Positions 55,781 to 64,000 of a stretch of DNA of 64,000 nucleotides are shown here, one piece after another; the stretch's first letter is position 1, and each line of letters begins with the position of its first letter. The translations under genes were made by a program, and so were the position numbers. The stretch is taken from contig NZ_BLLG01000010.1 in the NCBI RefSeq assembly GCF_011766325.1, forward strand, positions 124,001 through 188,000, in the 5' to 3' direction. The notes under the pieces were generated by a model. It did not search any database and was not told the DNA's origin. It was given only the letters and a program-made list of their open reading frames with translations. Source of the DNA: Streptomyces pacificus (lineage in GTDB: Bacteria; Actinomycetota; Actinomycetes; Streptomycetales; Streptomycetaceae).

Positions 55781-58054
55781 GTGAAGAGCGGCGCCGAGCG
55801 GACGGAGATCCTGCACCGGTCGCTGCGGGTGTCCCTCGCCGCGTCCGCAGGCTTCTACCCCTTCCTGTACTGGCTCGACGAGCCGGTGCTCGCGCTCTAC
55901 GCGCTGTTCGCGCCGATCGCCCTCGGTCTGCTGTCCTCGATCCCCGGATCGGGTCGGCAGCGCGCCGTGGTGATGCTGAGGGCACTCCCGGTGGGTCTGC
56001 TGCTGGTGGCCCTGGGGACCCTGCTGGCGGTGCAGACGTGGGCGGCGGCGCTCGGCATGCTCGTCGTGGGCTTCCTGCTCTCCTTCGCCGCGGTCGCGGG
56101 GCCGCGCCCGGCCGGGGCGGGGCCGGGACTCCAGCTCTTCTACATCCTGGCCTGCTTCCCGCCCTACCAGCCGGAGACTCTGTGGCTACGGCTGGCCGGG
56201 CTCGTCTTCGGGGTGCTGGTGCTGGCACTGTGCGAGCTGCTCCTGCTGCCGCAGTCAGCGGGCCCGAACTACCGGACGGCTCTCGCGGGGGCCGTGGCCA
56301 CGGCCGGCGACACCCTCGCGGGCCGAATCCGCCTCTCCCCCGAGGACCTGCGGGCCGCAGGTGCGCGTCTGCGGCTGTCCCAGTTCCCGCCGGCGGAGCG
56401 TCCGGCGGGTCCCGGCCGCGCGGTCCGCGGACTCTCCCACGCAGGCGGTGCGGCCCGCCGGCTGCTGGAACAACTGGCCCATCTGACCGAGTCCGGCGAA
56501 CTCCGTCCGCTCGTCCCTGGGAACCCGGCCGGGGGCGGCGGGAGCGGCGGGAGCGGCACCCGGAGCAGGAGCGGGGACCGGCCCGAGAACGGCGGCGCCG
56601 GGGGCGGGAACAGCAGCGCAAGCAGCACCGGGAGCGGGAGCGGTGACGGCACCGTGAGCGGCGGCGGGGCCCCTGAAGGTGCGGACGCGGCGTCGCGCTC
56701 GCTGCTGCCGCAGATGGCGTCCCTCTGCGAGGAGACCGGGGCTGCCCTGCGGGCGGGCCGTCCCTCCTCCGGACCGGACCGGATGGACGAGGCGATCCAC
56801 GATTTCCAGCAGACACGCGTACGGCAGGTGACGGGGCCCCCCGCCGACGTGCCCCCGGTACAGGTGCTGCACCGGCAGGCCGCGGTACTGGCCGTCGCCG
56901 AGTCGGTGCGGATCCTGGAGATCTCGGTACGGGTCGGCCTCGACGGGCGGCGCACCCCGCCGATCGAGCCGCGGGAGCTGTTCTGGTACGCCCATACTCC
57001 CGCCCCTCAGCTGTGGATCCGCCGCTTCACCGGCAATATGACCCTGCACTCGGTGCAGTTCCAGAACGCCGTGAGGATCGCGCTCGCCCTCGCCGCCGCT
57101 CGGCTCGTCGCCGGCTCGCTGGGCCTCAACCACGGGTTCTGGGTGCTGCTTGCGGTGCTGACGCTGAGCCGTACCACCTTCGGCCAGACCTGGGCGGCCA
57201 TCCGCAGGGCGGTCGCGGGCAACCTGGTGGGCGCCGTCGCCGCGGGCGGCCTGCTCATCGGCCTGGGGCAGCACACCGACGTGTACGCCGCGCTCCTCGC
57301 TCCCGGCATGCTGCTCGCCTTCGCGCTCGGGCCGCTGCTGGGCATCGCCTGGGCGCAGGGGCTGTTCACCCTCGTGGTCGCCATCGCGTTCGCCCAGATC
57401 GCCCCGGCGACCTGGCAGCTGGCCGAGGCGCGCATCGTGGACGTGGTGACCGGGAGCGCCATCGGGCTGCTGTGCGCGCTGCTCGCCTGGCCGGCCGGCG
57501 CCCGGCGGGAGGTGCGGCGGACGATGGCGGAGCTGCTGCACGCGTGCGGCCCCCTTGTCAGGGGAACCGTCGCGGTGCTGACGGCCATGCCGCCGGGTTC
57601 GGGCACTCCCCCGCCGACGCAGCCCGCCCTGCACCGGCTGCGCCTCGCCGAGGCCGCGTACGACCAGTTCCGCAGCGAACCGGCCGGCAGCGGAACCGCC
57701 CGCGCCGACTGGCACGCCGTGCTGATCGCGGCCCGTCAGGTCCTGCTCGGCGCCCACTGGCTGCCCCGGTTCGACCTGCCCGCGGCCGCGCTTCCGGCGG
57801 ACGCCGCGGACCGGGCACGGGCCGGTGCCCGCGCGGTGGCGGACACCACCGTCCGGCTCGCCTGCCTGTGCGCGGGGGACCGTCCGCCGGATCGCGCCGC
57901 GACCGGCGCCGCGACCCGGTCCGCGCCCTGTTCGCCCGCCGGGCCGCCGCTGCCCGCGCTGGTCGACCTCGAGGTGTGGCTGCGCGGCCTCGACGCCCAG
58001 TTGGCCCGGATCGAGGCCGGACTGCCGGAGACGGCCGGCCGGCACCGGGCCTGA
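55781..58054 (+). CDS. FUSC family (fusaric acid resistance-like) membrane protein
   Basis: A 757-residue protein with two hydrophobic blocks, about residues 20-160 and 430-580, separated and followed by hydrophilic regions. The second block (NAVRIALALAAARLVAGSLG, FWVLLAVLTLSRTTFGQTWA, RRAVAGNLVGAVAAGGLLIG) is the FUSC-type domain of aromatic acid exporters. A Gly/Ser-rich linker lies near residues 245-300. The GTG at 55781 starts right at a polar helix before the first block. The transported compound is unknown; weak acids are typical. Confidence 0.85.
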   Translation: MKSGAERTEILHRSLRVSLAASAGFYPFLYWLDEPVLALYALFAPIALGLLSSIPGSGRQRAVVMLRALPVGLLLVALGTLLAVQTWAAALGMLVVGFLLSFAAVAGPRPAGAGPGLQLFYILACFPPYQPETLWLRLAGLVFGVLVLALCELLLLPQSAGPNYRTALAGAVATAGDTLAGRIRLSPEDLRAAGARLRLSQFPPAERPAGPGRAVRGLSHAGGAARRLLEQLAHLTESGELRPLVPGNPAGGGGSGGSGTRSRSGDRPENGGAGGGNSSASSTGSGSGDGTVSGGGAPEGADAASRSLLPQMASLCEETGAALRAGRPSSGPDRMDEAIHDFQQTRVRQVTGPPADVPPVQVLHRQAAVLAVAESVRILEISVRVGLDGRRTPPIEPRELFWYAHTPAPQLWIRRFTGNMTLHSVQFQNAVRIALALAAARLVAGSLGLNHGFWVLLAVLTLSRTTFGQTWAAIRRAVAGNLVGAVAAGGLLIGLGQHTDVYAALLAPGMLLAFALGPLLGIAWAQGLFTLVVAIAFAQIAPATWQLAEARIVDVVTGSAIGLLCALLAWPAGARREVRRTMAELLHACGPLVRGTVAVLTAMPPGSGTPPPTQPALHRLRLAEAAYDQFRSEPAGSGTARADWHAVLIAARQVLLGAHWLPRFDLPAAALPADAADRARAGARAVADTTVRLACLCAGDRPPDRAATGAATRSAPCSPAGPPLPALVDLEVWLRGLDAQLARIEAGLPETAGRHRA

Positions 58055-58403
58055 CCGCCGCCCGGAGCCCGCGAGGAGGGGGCCGCCGCGGGGTCGGCCC
58101 TGGCCGGCGGTGATGTGCCGCGTGGCCGGATACGGGGCCGCGGGCCTGCTCACCGACGGCGAGGTATCGCTGCAGCCCCGGCTGTGGACGGCGGTGGCTG
58201 TCGGCCTCGGCTGGGGAGCCGTCGCGGGACCGGTCGGAGCCCTGGCCGCGGCACCGGGGCGGCACCCGGGCGGGTGAGGGGCCGAGCCGTACGGCCGTGC
58301 CGGCGGCGCGGTCGCCGCGACCGCCCGGGCGTTCCCCGGCGAGCCCCGGAGAGCCCCGGAGAGCATTCCATGTCCCCGGGCGGCCGCGGCTCGGCCGACG
58401 GGC
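58055..58403. other. Gap between the FUSC and XdhC genes
   Basis: A 349-base convergent gap. It holds one doubtful small frame, listed separately, and no clear terminator. Confidence 0.4.
58113..58277 (+). CDS. Possible small membrane peptide
   Basis: A 54-residue frame with one hydrophobic segment (LWTAVAVGLGWGAVAGPVGA). No clear ribosome-binding site lies before the ATG and no homologous family is recognised. It sits in the gap between the FUSC gene and the convergent xdhC gene and may be chance. Confidence 0.2.
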   Translation: MCRVAGYGAAGLLTDGEVSLQPRLWTAVAVGLGWGAVAGPVGALAAAPGRHPGG

Positions 58404-59540
58404 TCAGGATCGTCCCGGCACGCGCGGGCCGTCGTGGTGGATCGGTGTGTGGGCGCCCGTCAGCGGGGCGCCGCCGCCTCCTCGGCGGCCGGCGACGATC
58501 TCCGCCGCGATGGACACCGCGGTCTCTTCGGGCGTACGCGCCCCGAGGTCGAGGCCGATCGGCGAGCGCAGCCTGGCGAGTTCGGCTTCGCCGACGCCCG
58601 CCTCGCGCAGCCGGGCGTCGCGGTCCCGGTGGGTGCGGCGCGAGCCCATCGCCCCGATGTAGGCGACGGGCAGCCGCAGGGCCCGCTCGAGCAGGGGTAC
58701 GTCGAACTTGGCGTCGTGGGTGAGGACGCAGAGCACGGTGCGGCCGTCGACCTCGGTCGATTCCAGGTAGCGGTGCGGCCATGCGACGACGATCTCGTCG
58801 GCGTCGGGGAAGCGGGCCCTCGTGGCGAACACCGGGCGGGCGTCGCACACGGTCACGTGGTAGCCGAGGAACTTGCCGACGCGGCAGAGCGCGGCGGCGA
58901 AGTCGACGGCCCCGAAGACGATCATCCGCGGGGCGGGCATGCTGGACTCGACGAGCAGGGTGAGCGGCCGGCCGCAGCGGGAGCCGTCCGCCCCGATGCC
59001 GGCAGTGCCCGTGCGCCCGGCCTCCAGCAGGGCGCGGGCCTCGGCGGCGGCGGTGCGGTCGAGTTCCGGGTGGCCGCCGAGGGTGCCTTCGCAGGAGCCG
59101 TCGGCACGGACGAGGAGTGCGCGGCCCATGAGTTCGGCGGGCCCGTCGGCGATCCGCGCGACCGCCGCCGCCTGCCCTCGTGCGGCGGCGGCAAGCGCTG
59201 CCGCGAGGACGTCGCGGCCGGGGGAGTCCGCGCGGACCGGGGTGACGAGGACGTCGATGGTCCCGCCGCAGGTCAGTCCGACCGCGAAGGCGTCGTCGTC
59301 GCTGTAGCCGAAGTGCTCCAGGACGGACCGGCCGTCCGCGAGCGCCTGCCGGCACAGGTCGTAGACGGCGCCCTCCACGCACCCTCCGGAGACCGAGCCG
59401 ACGGCCGTGCCTTCGCGGTCGACGGCGAGCGCGGCACCGGGCGGGCGGGGTGCGCTGCCGCCGACGGCCACGACGGTGGCGACGGCGAAGTCGCGCCCCT
59501 GCCCGACCCACCGGTTCAGCTCGTCGGCGATGTCCAGCAT
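58404..59540 (-). CDS. xdhC: XdhC-type molybdenum cofactor chaperone
   Basis: A 378-residue protein. The N-terminal XdhC/CoxI domain has GSAPRPPGAALAVDREGTAV and VGSVSGGCVEGAVYDLC, with a second Cys in GLTCGGTIDVLV. The C-terminal Rossmann-type domain has MIVFGAVDFAAALCRVGKF and VCDARPVFATRARFPDADEI. Such proteins bind molybdenum cofactor and insert the sulfurated form into xanthine dehydrogenase, encoded upstream in this cluster. GAGGAG lies before the ATG. It follows the purine permease gene on the same strand. Confidence 0.9.
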   Translation of the reverse strand: MLDIADELNRWVGQGRDFAVATVVAVGGSAPRPPGAALAVDREGTAVGSVSGGCVEGAVYDLCRQALADGRSVLEHFGYSDDDAFAVGLTCGGTIDVLVTPVRADSPGRDVLAAALAAAARGQAAAVARIADGPAELMGRALLVRADGSCEGTLGGHPELDRTAAAEARALLEAGRTGTAGIGADGSRCGRPLTLLVESSMPAPRMIVFGAVDFAAALCRVGKFLGYHVTVCDARPVFATRARFPDADEIVVAWPHRYLESTEVDGRTVLCVLTHDAKFDVPLLERALRLPVAYIGAMGSRRTHRDRDARLREAGVGEAELARLRSPIGLDLGARTPEETAVSIAAEIVAGRRGGGGAPLTGAHTPIHHDGPRVPGRS

Positions 59541-59599
59541 GTCGGTCTCCTCGAGGTGGTGGATGCGTGGAGGGCGCGGCCGGGCCCGGTGGACCCAGC

Positions 59600-59690
59600 G
59601 GGCCTTCGACCGGGCTCAGCGGAGCCCCGGCCGGCCCTCGATCGGGTTCAGCGGACCCCCAGCCAGCCCTCGATCGGGTTCAGTGCGAAG
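59600..59690. repeat. About 35-bp repeats at the end of the purine permease gene
   Basis: The segment GCCCTCGATCGGGTTCAGCG, which forms part of the permease C-terminal codons on the opposite strand, is repeated in the gap (59633 and 59668) with a more diverged third copy near 59602. This is a local tandem duplication of the gene end. Confidence 0.6.
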
Positions 59691-61111
59691 AACACGAGGA
59701 AGACGGCGGTCAGGCCCCACATGAAACCGCCCACCTCCCGGGACTTGCCCTGGGCGGCCTTGATGGCGGCGTAGGAGATGACACCCGCCGCGACACCGGG
59801 GGTGATGCTGTACGTGAACGGCATCAGCACGACGGTGAGGAAGACCGGGACGGCGACGGCGCGGTCCCCCCAGTCCACGTGCCGGGCGTTCTGCATCATC
59901 ATCGCACCGATGACGACCAGGGCCGCGGAGGCGACCTGGGGCGGCACGATCGCGGTGAGCGGGGTGAAGAAGAGGCAGGCGGCGAAGAACAGCCCGGTGA
60001 CGACCGAGGCGAGGCCGGTCCGCGCCCCCTCGCCGACGCCGGTCGCGGACTCGACGAACACCGTCTGGCCGGAGCCGCCGGAGACACCGCCGATCGCACC
60101 GCCCGCGCCGTCGATGAAGAGGGCCTTGGACAGGCCGGGCAACCGGCCGCGCTCGTCGGTCAGCCTGGCCTCCGTGCCGACGCCGATGATGGTGGCCATC
60201 GCGTCGAAGAAGCCGGCGAGCACCAGGGTGAAGACGATGAACCCGACGGTGATCGCGCCGATGTCGCCCCAGCCGCCGAACTCGACGTGCCCGAAGAGCG
60301 AGAAGTCGGGCATGGAGACGGCGCCGCCGGCGAGCTCGGGCGGGGACATGTTCCAGGCCTTGGCGTCGAGGCCGACGATGTTGTGGACGGCGACGGCGAC
60401 GACGGTGCCGGCGACGATGCCCACGAGGATGGCGCCGGGTATCGCACGGGCCTGCAGCATGAAGATCAGCAGCAGGGTGAAGCAGAAGACCAGGACCGGC
60501 CAGCCGGCGAGTTCACCGCCGGCGCCGAGGGTGACGGGCGGGCCGAACTCCGCGCCCTTGCCGACGAATCCGGCCTTGACCAGGCCGATCAGCGCGATGA
60601 ACAGGCCGATGCCCATGGTGATGCCGTGCTTGAGCGCGAGCGGGATCGCGTTCATGATCAGCTCGCGCATGCCGGTGACCGCCAGCAGGCAGATCACCAG
60701 GCCGTACATCACGCACATGGCCATCGCCTGCGGCCAGGTCATCTGGGGGACGACCTGCGAGGCGAGGACGCCGGAGACGCTCAGGCCGGCCGCGAGGGCG
60801 AGCGGGACCTTGCCGACGAAGCCCATCAGCAGGGTGGTCGCCGCCGCCGCGAAGGCGGTCGCGGTGATGAGCCCCGGTTGGCTGAGGACGTTGCCCGCGA
60901 CGTCCTCGCCGTTGAGGATCAGGGGGTTGAGCAGGAGGATGTACGCCATCGCCATGAAGGTGGTGATGCCGCCGCGCACCTCGCGCGCGAGAGTCGATCC
61001 TCTTTCGGAGATGTGAAAGTACCGGTCGAGCCAGGACCGTCCGGCGGGGACGCGCGAGCCGGAGCCGGCGTCCTCGGCGGCGGTTCTCGGCTCCACTGAC
61101 GACTGGGTCAT
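59648..61111 (-). CDS. NCS2/AzgA-family purine permease
   Basis: A 487-residue membrane protein of the AzgA-like nucleobase:cation symporters. Signatures are GITTFMAMAYILLLNPLILN, AGLSVSGVLASQVVPQMTWP, FVFTLVLAGFFDAMATIIGV-like and GGVSGGSGQTVFVESATGVG. It imports hypoxanthine, guanine or adenine by proton symport. It lies between xanthine dehydrogenase and XdhC genes on one strand, so uptake and oxidation of purines are linked. The ATG is followed by a polar N-terminus of about 40 residues. Confidence 0.92.
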   Translation of the reverse strand: MTQSSVEPRTAAEDAGSGSRVPAGRSWLDRYFHISERGSTLAREVRGGITTFMAMAYILLLNPLILNGEDVAGNVLSQPGLITATAFAAAATTLLMGFVGKVPLALAAGLSVSGVLASQVVPQMTWPQAMAMCVMYGLVICLLAVTGMRELIMNAIPLALKHGITMGIGLFIALIGLVKAGFVGKGAEFGPPVTLGAGGELAGWPVLVFCFTLLLIFMLQARAIPGAILVGIVAGTVVAVAVHNIVGLDAKAWNMSPPELAGGAVSMPDFSLFGHVEFGGWGDIGAITVGFIVFTLVLAGFFDAMATIIGVGTEARLTDERGRLPGLSKALFIDGAGGAIGGVSGGSGQTVFVESATGVGEGARTGLASVVTGLFFAACLFFTPLTAIVPPQVASAALVVIGAMMMQNARHVDWGDRAVAVPVFLTVVLMPFTYSITPGVAAGVISYAAIKAAQGKSREVGGFMWGLTAVFLVFFALNPIEGWLGVR

Positions 61112-61363
61112 GGTTGCCTACTCCCAAGGTTCACAGGGGCACCCGCGGGGCAGTCGAGACCTCGCTCGAGTCGCGGGATTTGGGATCTTGCGCTGGCTGC
61201 ACGACCCGGGGGACGGCCCGAGGCGAACGGTCTGCGGGGCGGGGAACCCTCGGGGTCCGGTCCGCAGTTCTTCGGGTGCTGCTGGTGCCGGGCGCCTGGT
61301 GCGCCGCCCGGCTTCCCGGGGACTGGTCCCCGGAGGTCCTTGTGCGCCCCCGTCGCGGCGGCG

Positions 61364-61395
61364 GGGGTTCCGGGGCGGTGGCCCCCCGGAACCCC
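61364..61395 (-). terminator. Terminator after the xanthine dehydrogenase genes
   Basis: Perfect 12-bp arms (61364-61375 and 61384-61395) with an 8-nt loop lie 7 nt past the stop of the large subunit gene. The rest of the 61112-61401 gap holds no gene and presumably carries the permease promoter. Confidence 0.83.
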
Positions 61396-61401
61396 GGCGG
61401 C

Positions 61402-63810
61402 TCAGGTGCCGGTGAGGTGCTCCGGCCGCACCGGCGTCCGGTTGAGCTCCAGGCCCGTCGCGTCGCGGATCGCCGCGAGGACGGCCGGGGTGGAGGACAG
61501 GGTCGGCGCCTCGCCGATGCCGCGGAGCCCGTACGGGGCGTGCTCGTCGGCGAGTTCGAGCACGTCGACCGGGATCGTCGGGGTGTCGAGGATGGTGGGG
61601 ATCAGATAGTCCGTGAAGGAGGGGTTGCGCACCTTCGCGGTCCTCGGGTCGACGATGATCTCCTCCATGACGGCCACTCCCAGACCCTGGGTGGTGCCGC
61701 CCTGGATCTGCCCGACGACGGACAGCGGGTTCAGCGCCTTGCCGACGTCCTGGGCACAGGCCAGCTCGACCACCTTCACCAGGCCGAGTTCGGTGTCCAC
61801 CTCCACGACGGCGCGGTGCGCCGCGAAGGAGTACTGGACGTGGCCGTTGCCCTGGCCGGTGCGCAGGTCGAAGGCCTCGGTCGGGCGGTGCCGCCACTCG
61901 GCCTCCACCTCGACGGCCTCGTCCTGAAGCACGTCCACCAGGTCGGAGAGGACCTCGCCGGCGTCGGTGACGACCTTGCCGCCTTCGAGCAGCAGCTCGG
62001 CGGTGGCCCAGGCCGGGTGGTGGGAGCCGAACCTGCGGCGGCCGATCTCCAGGACCTTGTCGCGGACCAGCTCGCAGGAGTTCTTCACCGCGCCGCCGGT
62101 GACGTACGTCTGGCGGGAGGCGGAGGTGGATCCGGCGGAGCCGACCCGGGTGTCGGCCGGGTGGATGCTCACCCGGGTGACGCCCAGCTCGGTGCGGGCG
62201 ATCTGGGCGTGGACGGTGACACCGCCCTGGCCGACCTCCGCCATCGCGGTGTGCACGGTGGCGACCGGCTCGCCGCCGACGACCTCCATGCGGACCCTGG
62301 CCGTCGAGTAGTCGTCGAACCCCTCGGAGAAGCCGACGTTCTTGATGCCGACGGCGTAGCCGACGCCGCGGACGACGCCCTCGCCGTGGGTGGTGTTGGA
62401 CAGTCCGCCGGGCAGGGCGCGCACATCGGCCTCGCCGCCCGCGGTCTCCCACTGGCGCTCCGGCGGCAGCGGGCGGGCCTTGACGCGGCGCAGGAGTTCC
62501 GCGACCGGCGCCGGGGAGTCCACCGGCTGCCCTGTGGGCATGATCGTGCCCTGCTCCATGGCGTTGAGCTGCCGGAACTCCACCGGGTCCATCCCCAGCT
62601 CCGCCGCGAGCCTGTCCATCTGGGCCTCGTAGGCGAAGCACGCCTGCACCGCGCCGAAGCCGCGCATCGCGCCGCAGGGCGGGTTGTTGGTGTACAGGGC
62701 GACGGCCTCGATGTCGACGTCGTCGACGGCGTACGGGCCGACCGACAGCGAGGAGGCGTTGCCGACGACCGCGGGGGAAGCCGACGCGTAGGCGCCGCCG
62801 TCCAGCACGATCCGGCACTTCAGATGGGTGAGCTTGCCGTCCCTGGTGGCGCCGTGCTCGTAGGACAGCTTCGCCGGGTGCCGGTGCACATGGCCGAAGA
62901 AGGACTCGAAGCGGTTGTAGACCATCTTCACGGGCCTGCCGGTGCGCAGCGCGAGGAGGCAGGCGTGGATCTGCATGGAGATGTCCTCGCGGCCGCCGAA
63001 GGCCCCGCCGACGCCGGAGAGCGTCATCCGCACCTTCTCCTCGGGCAGACCGAGGACCGGGGCGATCTGGCGGAGGTCGGAGTGCAGCCACTGGGTGGCG
63101 ACGTACAGGTCGACACCGCCGTCCTCGCCGGGCACGGCGAGCCCGGACTCCGGGCCGAGGAAGGCCTGGTCCTGCATGCCGAAGACGTACTCGCCCTTGA
63201 CGATGACGTCCGCGCGCTCGCGGGCCCGGGCCACGTCGCCGCGGACGATGGGCTGGCGGTGCACGATGTTCGGATGCGGGACGTGGCCGATGTGGTGGTC
63301 GTCGCGGCCCTCGTGGACGAGGACGGCGCCGGGGGCCGTCGCCGACGCCTCGTCGGTGATCAGCGGCAGCTCCGCGTAGTCGATCCTGATCTTGGCGGCG
63401 GCGCGGCGGGCGGTCTCCGGGTGGTCGGCGGCGACCAGGGCCACCGGCTCGCCGTGGTGGCGTACCTTCCGGTGCGCGAGGACGGGCGTGTCCTGGATCT
63501 CCAGTCCGTAGTTCCTCGTGTCCGTCGGCAGGTCGTCGTAGGTGAGGACCGCGTGGACGCCGGGCACGGCCAGCGCCTCGGAGATGTCGATGGAGCGGAT
63601 CTCGGCGTGGGCGACGGTGGAGCGCAGCGTCTGGCCCCACAGCATGTCCTCGTGCCACATGTCCGAGGAGTAGGCGAACTCGCCGGTGACCTTGAGGGTG
63701 CCGTCGGGGCGGAGGGTGGACTCGCCGATGCCGCCCCTGGACTGCGAACCCTGGGTGACCTTGGTGGGGGTGCCGGCCGGGACGGCGTCGGCCCGGGTGT
63801 CGGGTGCCAT
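61402..63810 (-). CDS. Xanthine dehydrogenase, molybdenum-binding subunit
   Basis: An 802-residue large subunit of the xanthine oxidase family. Cofactor and substrate motifs are GVGGAFGGREDISMQIHACL, NNPPCGAMRGFGAVQACFAY and, near the end, HAPYGLRGIGEAPTLSS, where the Glu of GIGE is the catalytic base. It oxidises hypoxanthine and xanthine to urate together with the [2Fe-2S] and FAD subunits. The ATG at 63810 lies 4 nt after the stop of the iron-sulfur subunit gene. XdhC and a purine permease follow on the same strand. Confidence 0.93.
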   Translation of the reverse strand: MAPDTRADAVPAGTPTKVTQGSQSRGGIGESTLRPDGTLKVTGEFAYSSDMWHEDMLWGQTLRSTVAHAEIRSIDISEALAVPGVHAVLTYDDLPTDTRNYGLEIQDTPVLAHRKVRHHGEPVALVAADHPETARRAAAKIRIDYAELPLITDEASATAPGAVLVHEGRDDHHIGHVPHPNIVHRQPIVRGDVARARERADVIVKGEYVFGMQDQAFLGPESGLAVPGEDGGVDLYVATQWLHSDLRQIAPVLGLPEEKVRMTLSGVGGAFGGREDISMQIHACLLALRTGRPVKMVYNRFESFFGHVHRHPAKLSYEHGATRDGKLTHLKCRIVLDGGAYASASPAVVGNASSLSVGPYAVDDVDIEAVALYTNNPPCGAMRGFGAVQACFAYEAQMDRLAAELGMDPVEFRQLNAMEQGTIMPTGQPVDSPAPVAELLRRVKARPLPPERQWETAGGEADVRALPGGLSNTTHGEGVVRGVGYAVGIKNVGFSEGFDDYSTARVRMEVVGGEPVATVHTAMAEVGQGGVTVHAQIARTELGVTRVSIHPADTRVGSAGSTSASRQTYVTGGAVKNSCELVRDKVLEIGRRRFGSHHPAWATAELLLEGGKVVTDAGEVLSDLVDVLQDEAVEVEAEWRHRPTEAFDLRTGQGNGHVQYSFAAHRAVVEVDTELGLVKVVELACAQDVGKALNPLSVVGQIQGGTTQGLGVAVMEEIIVDPRTAKVRNPSFTDYLIPTILDTPTIPVDVLELADEHAPYGLRGIGEAPTLSSTPAVLAAIRDATGLELNRTPVRPEHLTGT

Positions 63811-63814
63811 GGTG

Positions 63815-64000
63815 TCAGACCGCCTCTCCCTGGCGGGCGGCCGCCAGGCGGACCGCGTCGAGGATCTTCTCGTAGCCGGTGCAGCGGCACAGGTTGCCGG
63901 AGAGCGCCTCACGGATGTCCGCGTCGGACGGAGAGGCGTTGCGCTCCAGCAGTTCGTCGGCGGCGACCAGCAGGCCCGGGGTGCAGAAGCCGCACTGCAC
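63815..64000 (-). CDS. Xanthine dehydrogenase [2Fe-2S] subunit (5' end outside window)
   Basis: The last 61 codons of a small subunit with the second [2Fe-2S] motif MQCGFCTPGLLVAADELLER and GNLCRCTGYEKILDAVRLAA. It carries electrons from the molybdenum centre. The gene continues beyond the window edge; an FAD subunit gene is expected further upstream. The stop lies 4 nt before the large subunit start. Confidence 0.92.
   Translation of the reverse strand: MQCGFCTPGLLVAADELLERNASPSDADIREALSGNLCRCTGYEKILDAVRLAAARQGEAV

Noticed and set aside
55456..55784. Possible small gene before the FUSC transporter
   Set aside because: Composed of repeated GRAVPDRA-type low-complexity sequence from a DNA repeat, no start signal, overlaps the FUSC start.

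Overview
The window is chromosomal DNA of a high-GC actinomycete, almost certainly Streptomyces. The signs are about 72-75% GC with strongly GC-biased third codon positions, many GTG/TTG starts, ATGA/GTGA gene overlaps, an isorenieratene-type carotenoid cluster in the crtEIB-X / crtYTU arrangement, a SigB-type partner-switching module, and a class F sortase locus. The mix of accessory functions, simple-sequence repeats and a transposase remnant suggests an arm-proximal region, which is inference.

Layout. (1) 0.1-3.2 kb: a MarR regulator and an MMPL/RND exporter with a perfect 7-bp inverted repeat between them. (2) 3.3-10.3 kb: a stress module with a DUF2267 protein, a SigB-type sigma factor with a self-type promoter, an STAS antagonist, an RsbW-like anti-sigma kinase, an Rcp1-like response regulator, a CHASE3-like histidine kinase and a REC-PP2C phosphatase; the last three overlap by 4 nt. 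(3) 10.7-28.6 kb: a light/carotenoid region with a zinc-finger anti-sigma factor, a divergent ECF sigma factor, crtY-crtT-crtU, the convergent operon crtE-crtI-crtB-Rieske, a LitR/CarH-type B12 photoreceptor regulator, an iron-sulfur (6-4)-type photolyase, a classical photolyase and an SDR/DUF2867 protein. (4) 29-33 kb: a small membrane protein, aspartase and asparaginase, with a divergent Lrp/AsnC regulator. (5) 33.7-36.7 kb: a secreted peptide, beta-carbonic anhydrase with a structured leader, and a SulP transporter. (6) 36.9-39.1 kb: an IS4-type remnant and an arsenic set (arsC, arsR, aquaglyceroporin). (7) 39.5-44.6 kb: htpG and a small upstream reading frame behind two RheA-like operators, then TetR and an AidB-like acyl-CoA dehydrogenase. 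(8) 44.9-49.3 kb: an FAD monooxygenase divergent from a cytochrome P450, then a SigK/RskA-type pair. (9) 49.6-52.1 kb: a Trp-rich secreted protein, an Asp/His/Lys-rich surface protein with three copies of one module, and a class F sortase. (10) 52.4-58 kb: RpiR regulator, SPW-repeat protein, DMT and FUSC transporters. (11) 58.4-64 kb: purine catabolism (XdhC, NCS2 permease, xanthine dehydrogenase, cut by the window end).

How it fits together. The stress module has all the parts for signal to kinase to response regulator or REC-phosphatase to STAS protein to RsbW to SigB. Promoters resembling the SigB consensus sit before the sigma gene itself and, less perfectly, before the DUF2267 and SPW genes. 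The carotenoid genes, two photolyases and the B12 light sensor form one light-protection block. The most unusual observations are the RheA-type operator pair leading into htpG, the class F sortase beside a protein whose sorting-signal-like motif occurs three times, and the nested hairpins that cover the carbonic anhydrase ribosome-binding region. All assignments come from reading motifs and layout; no database searches were possible.
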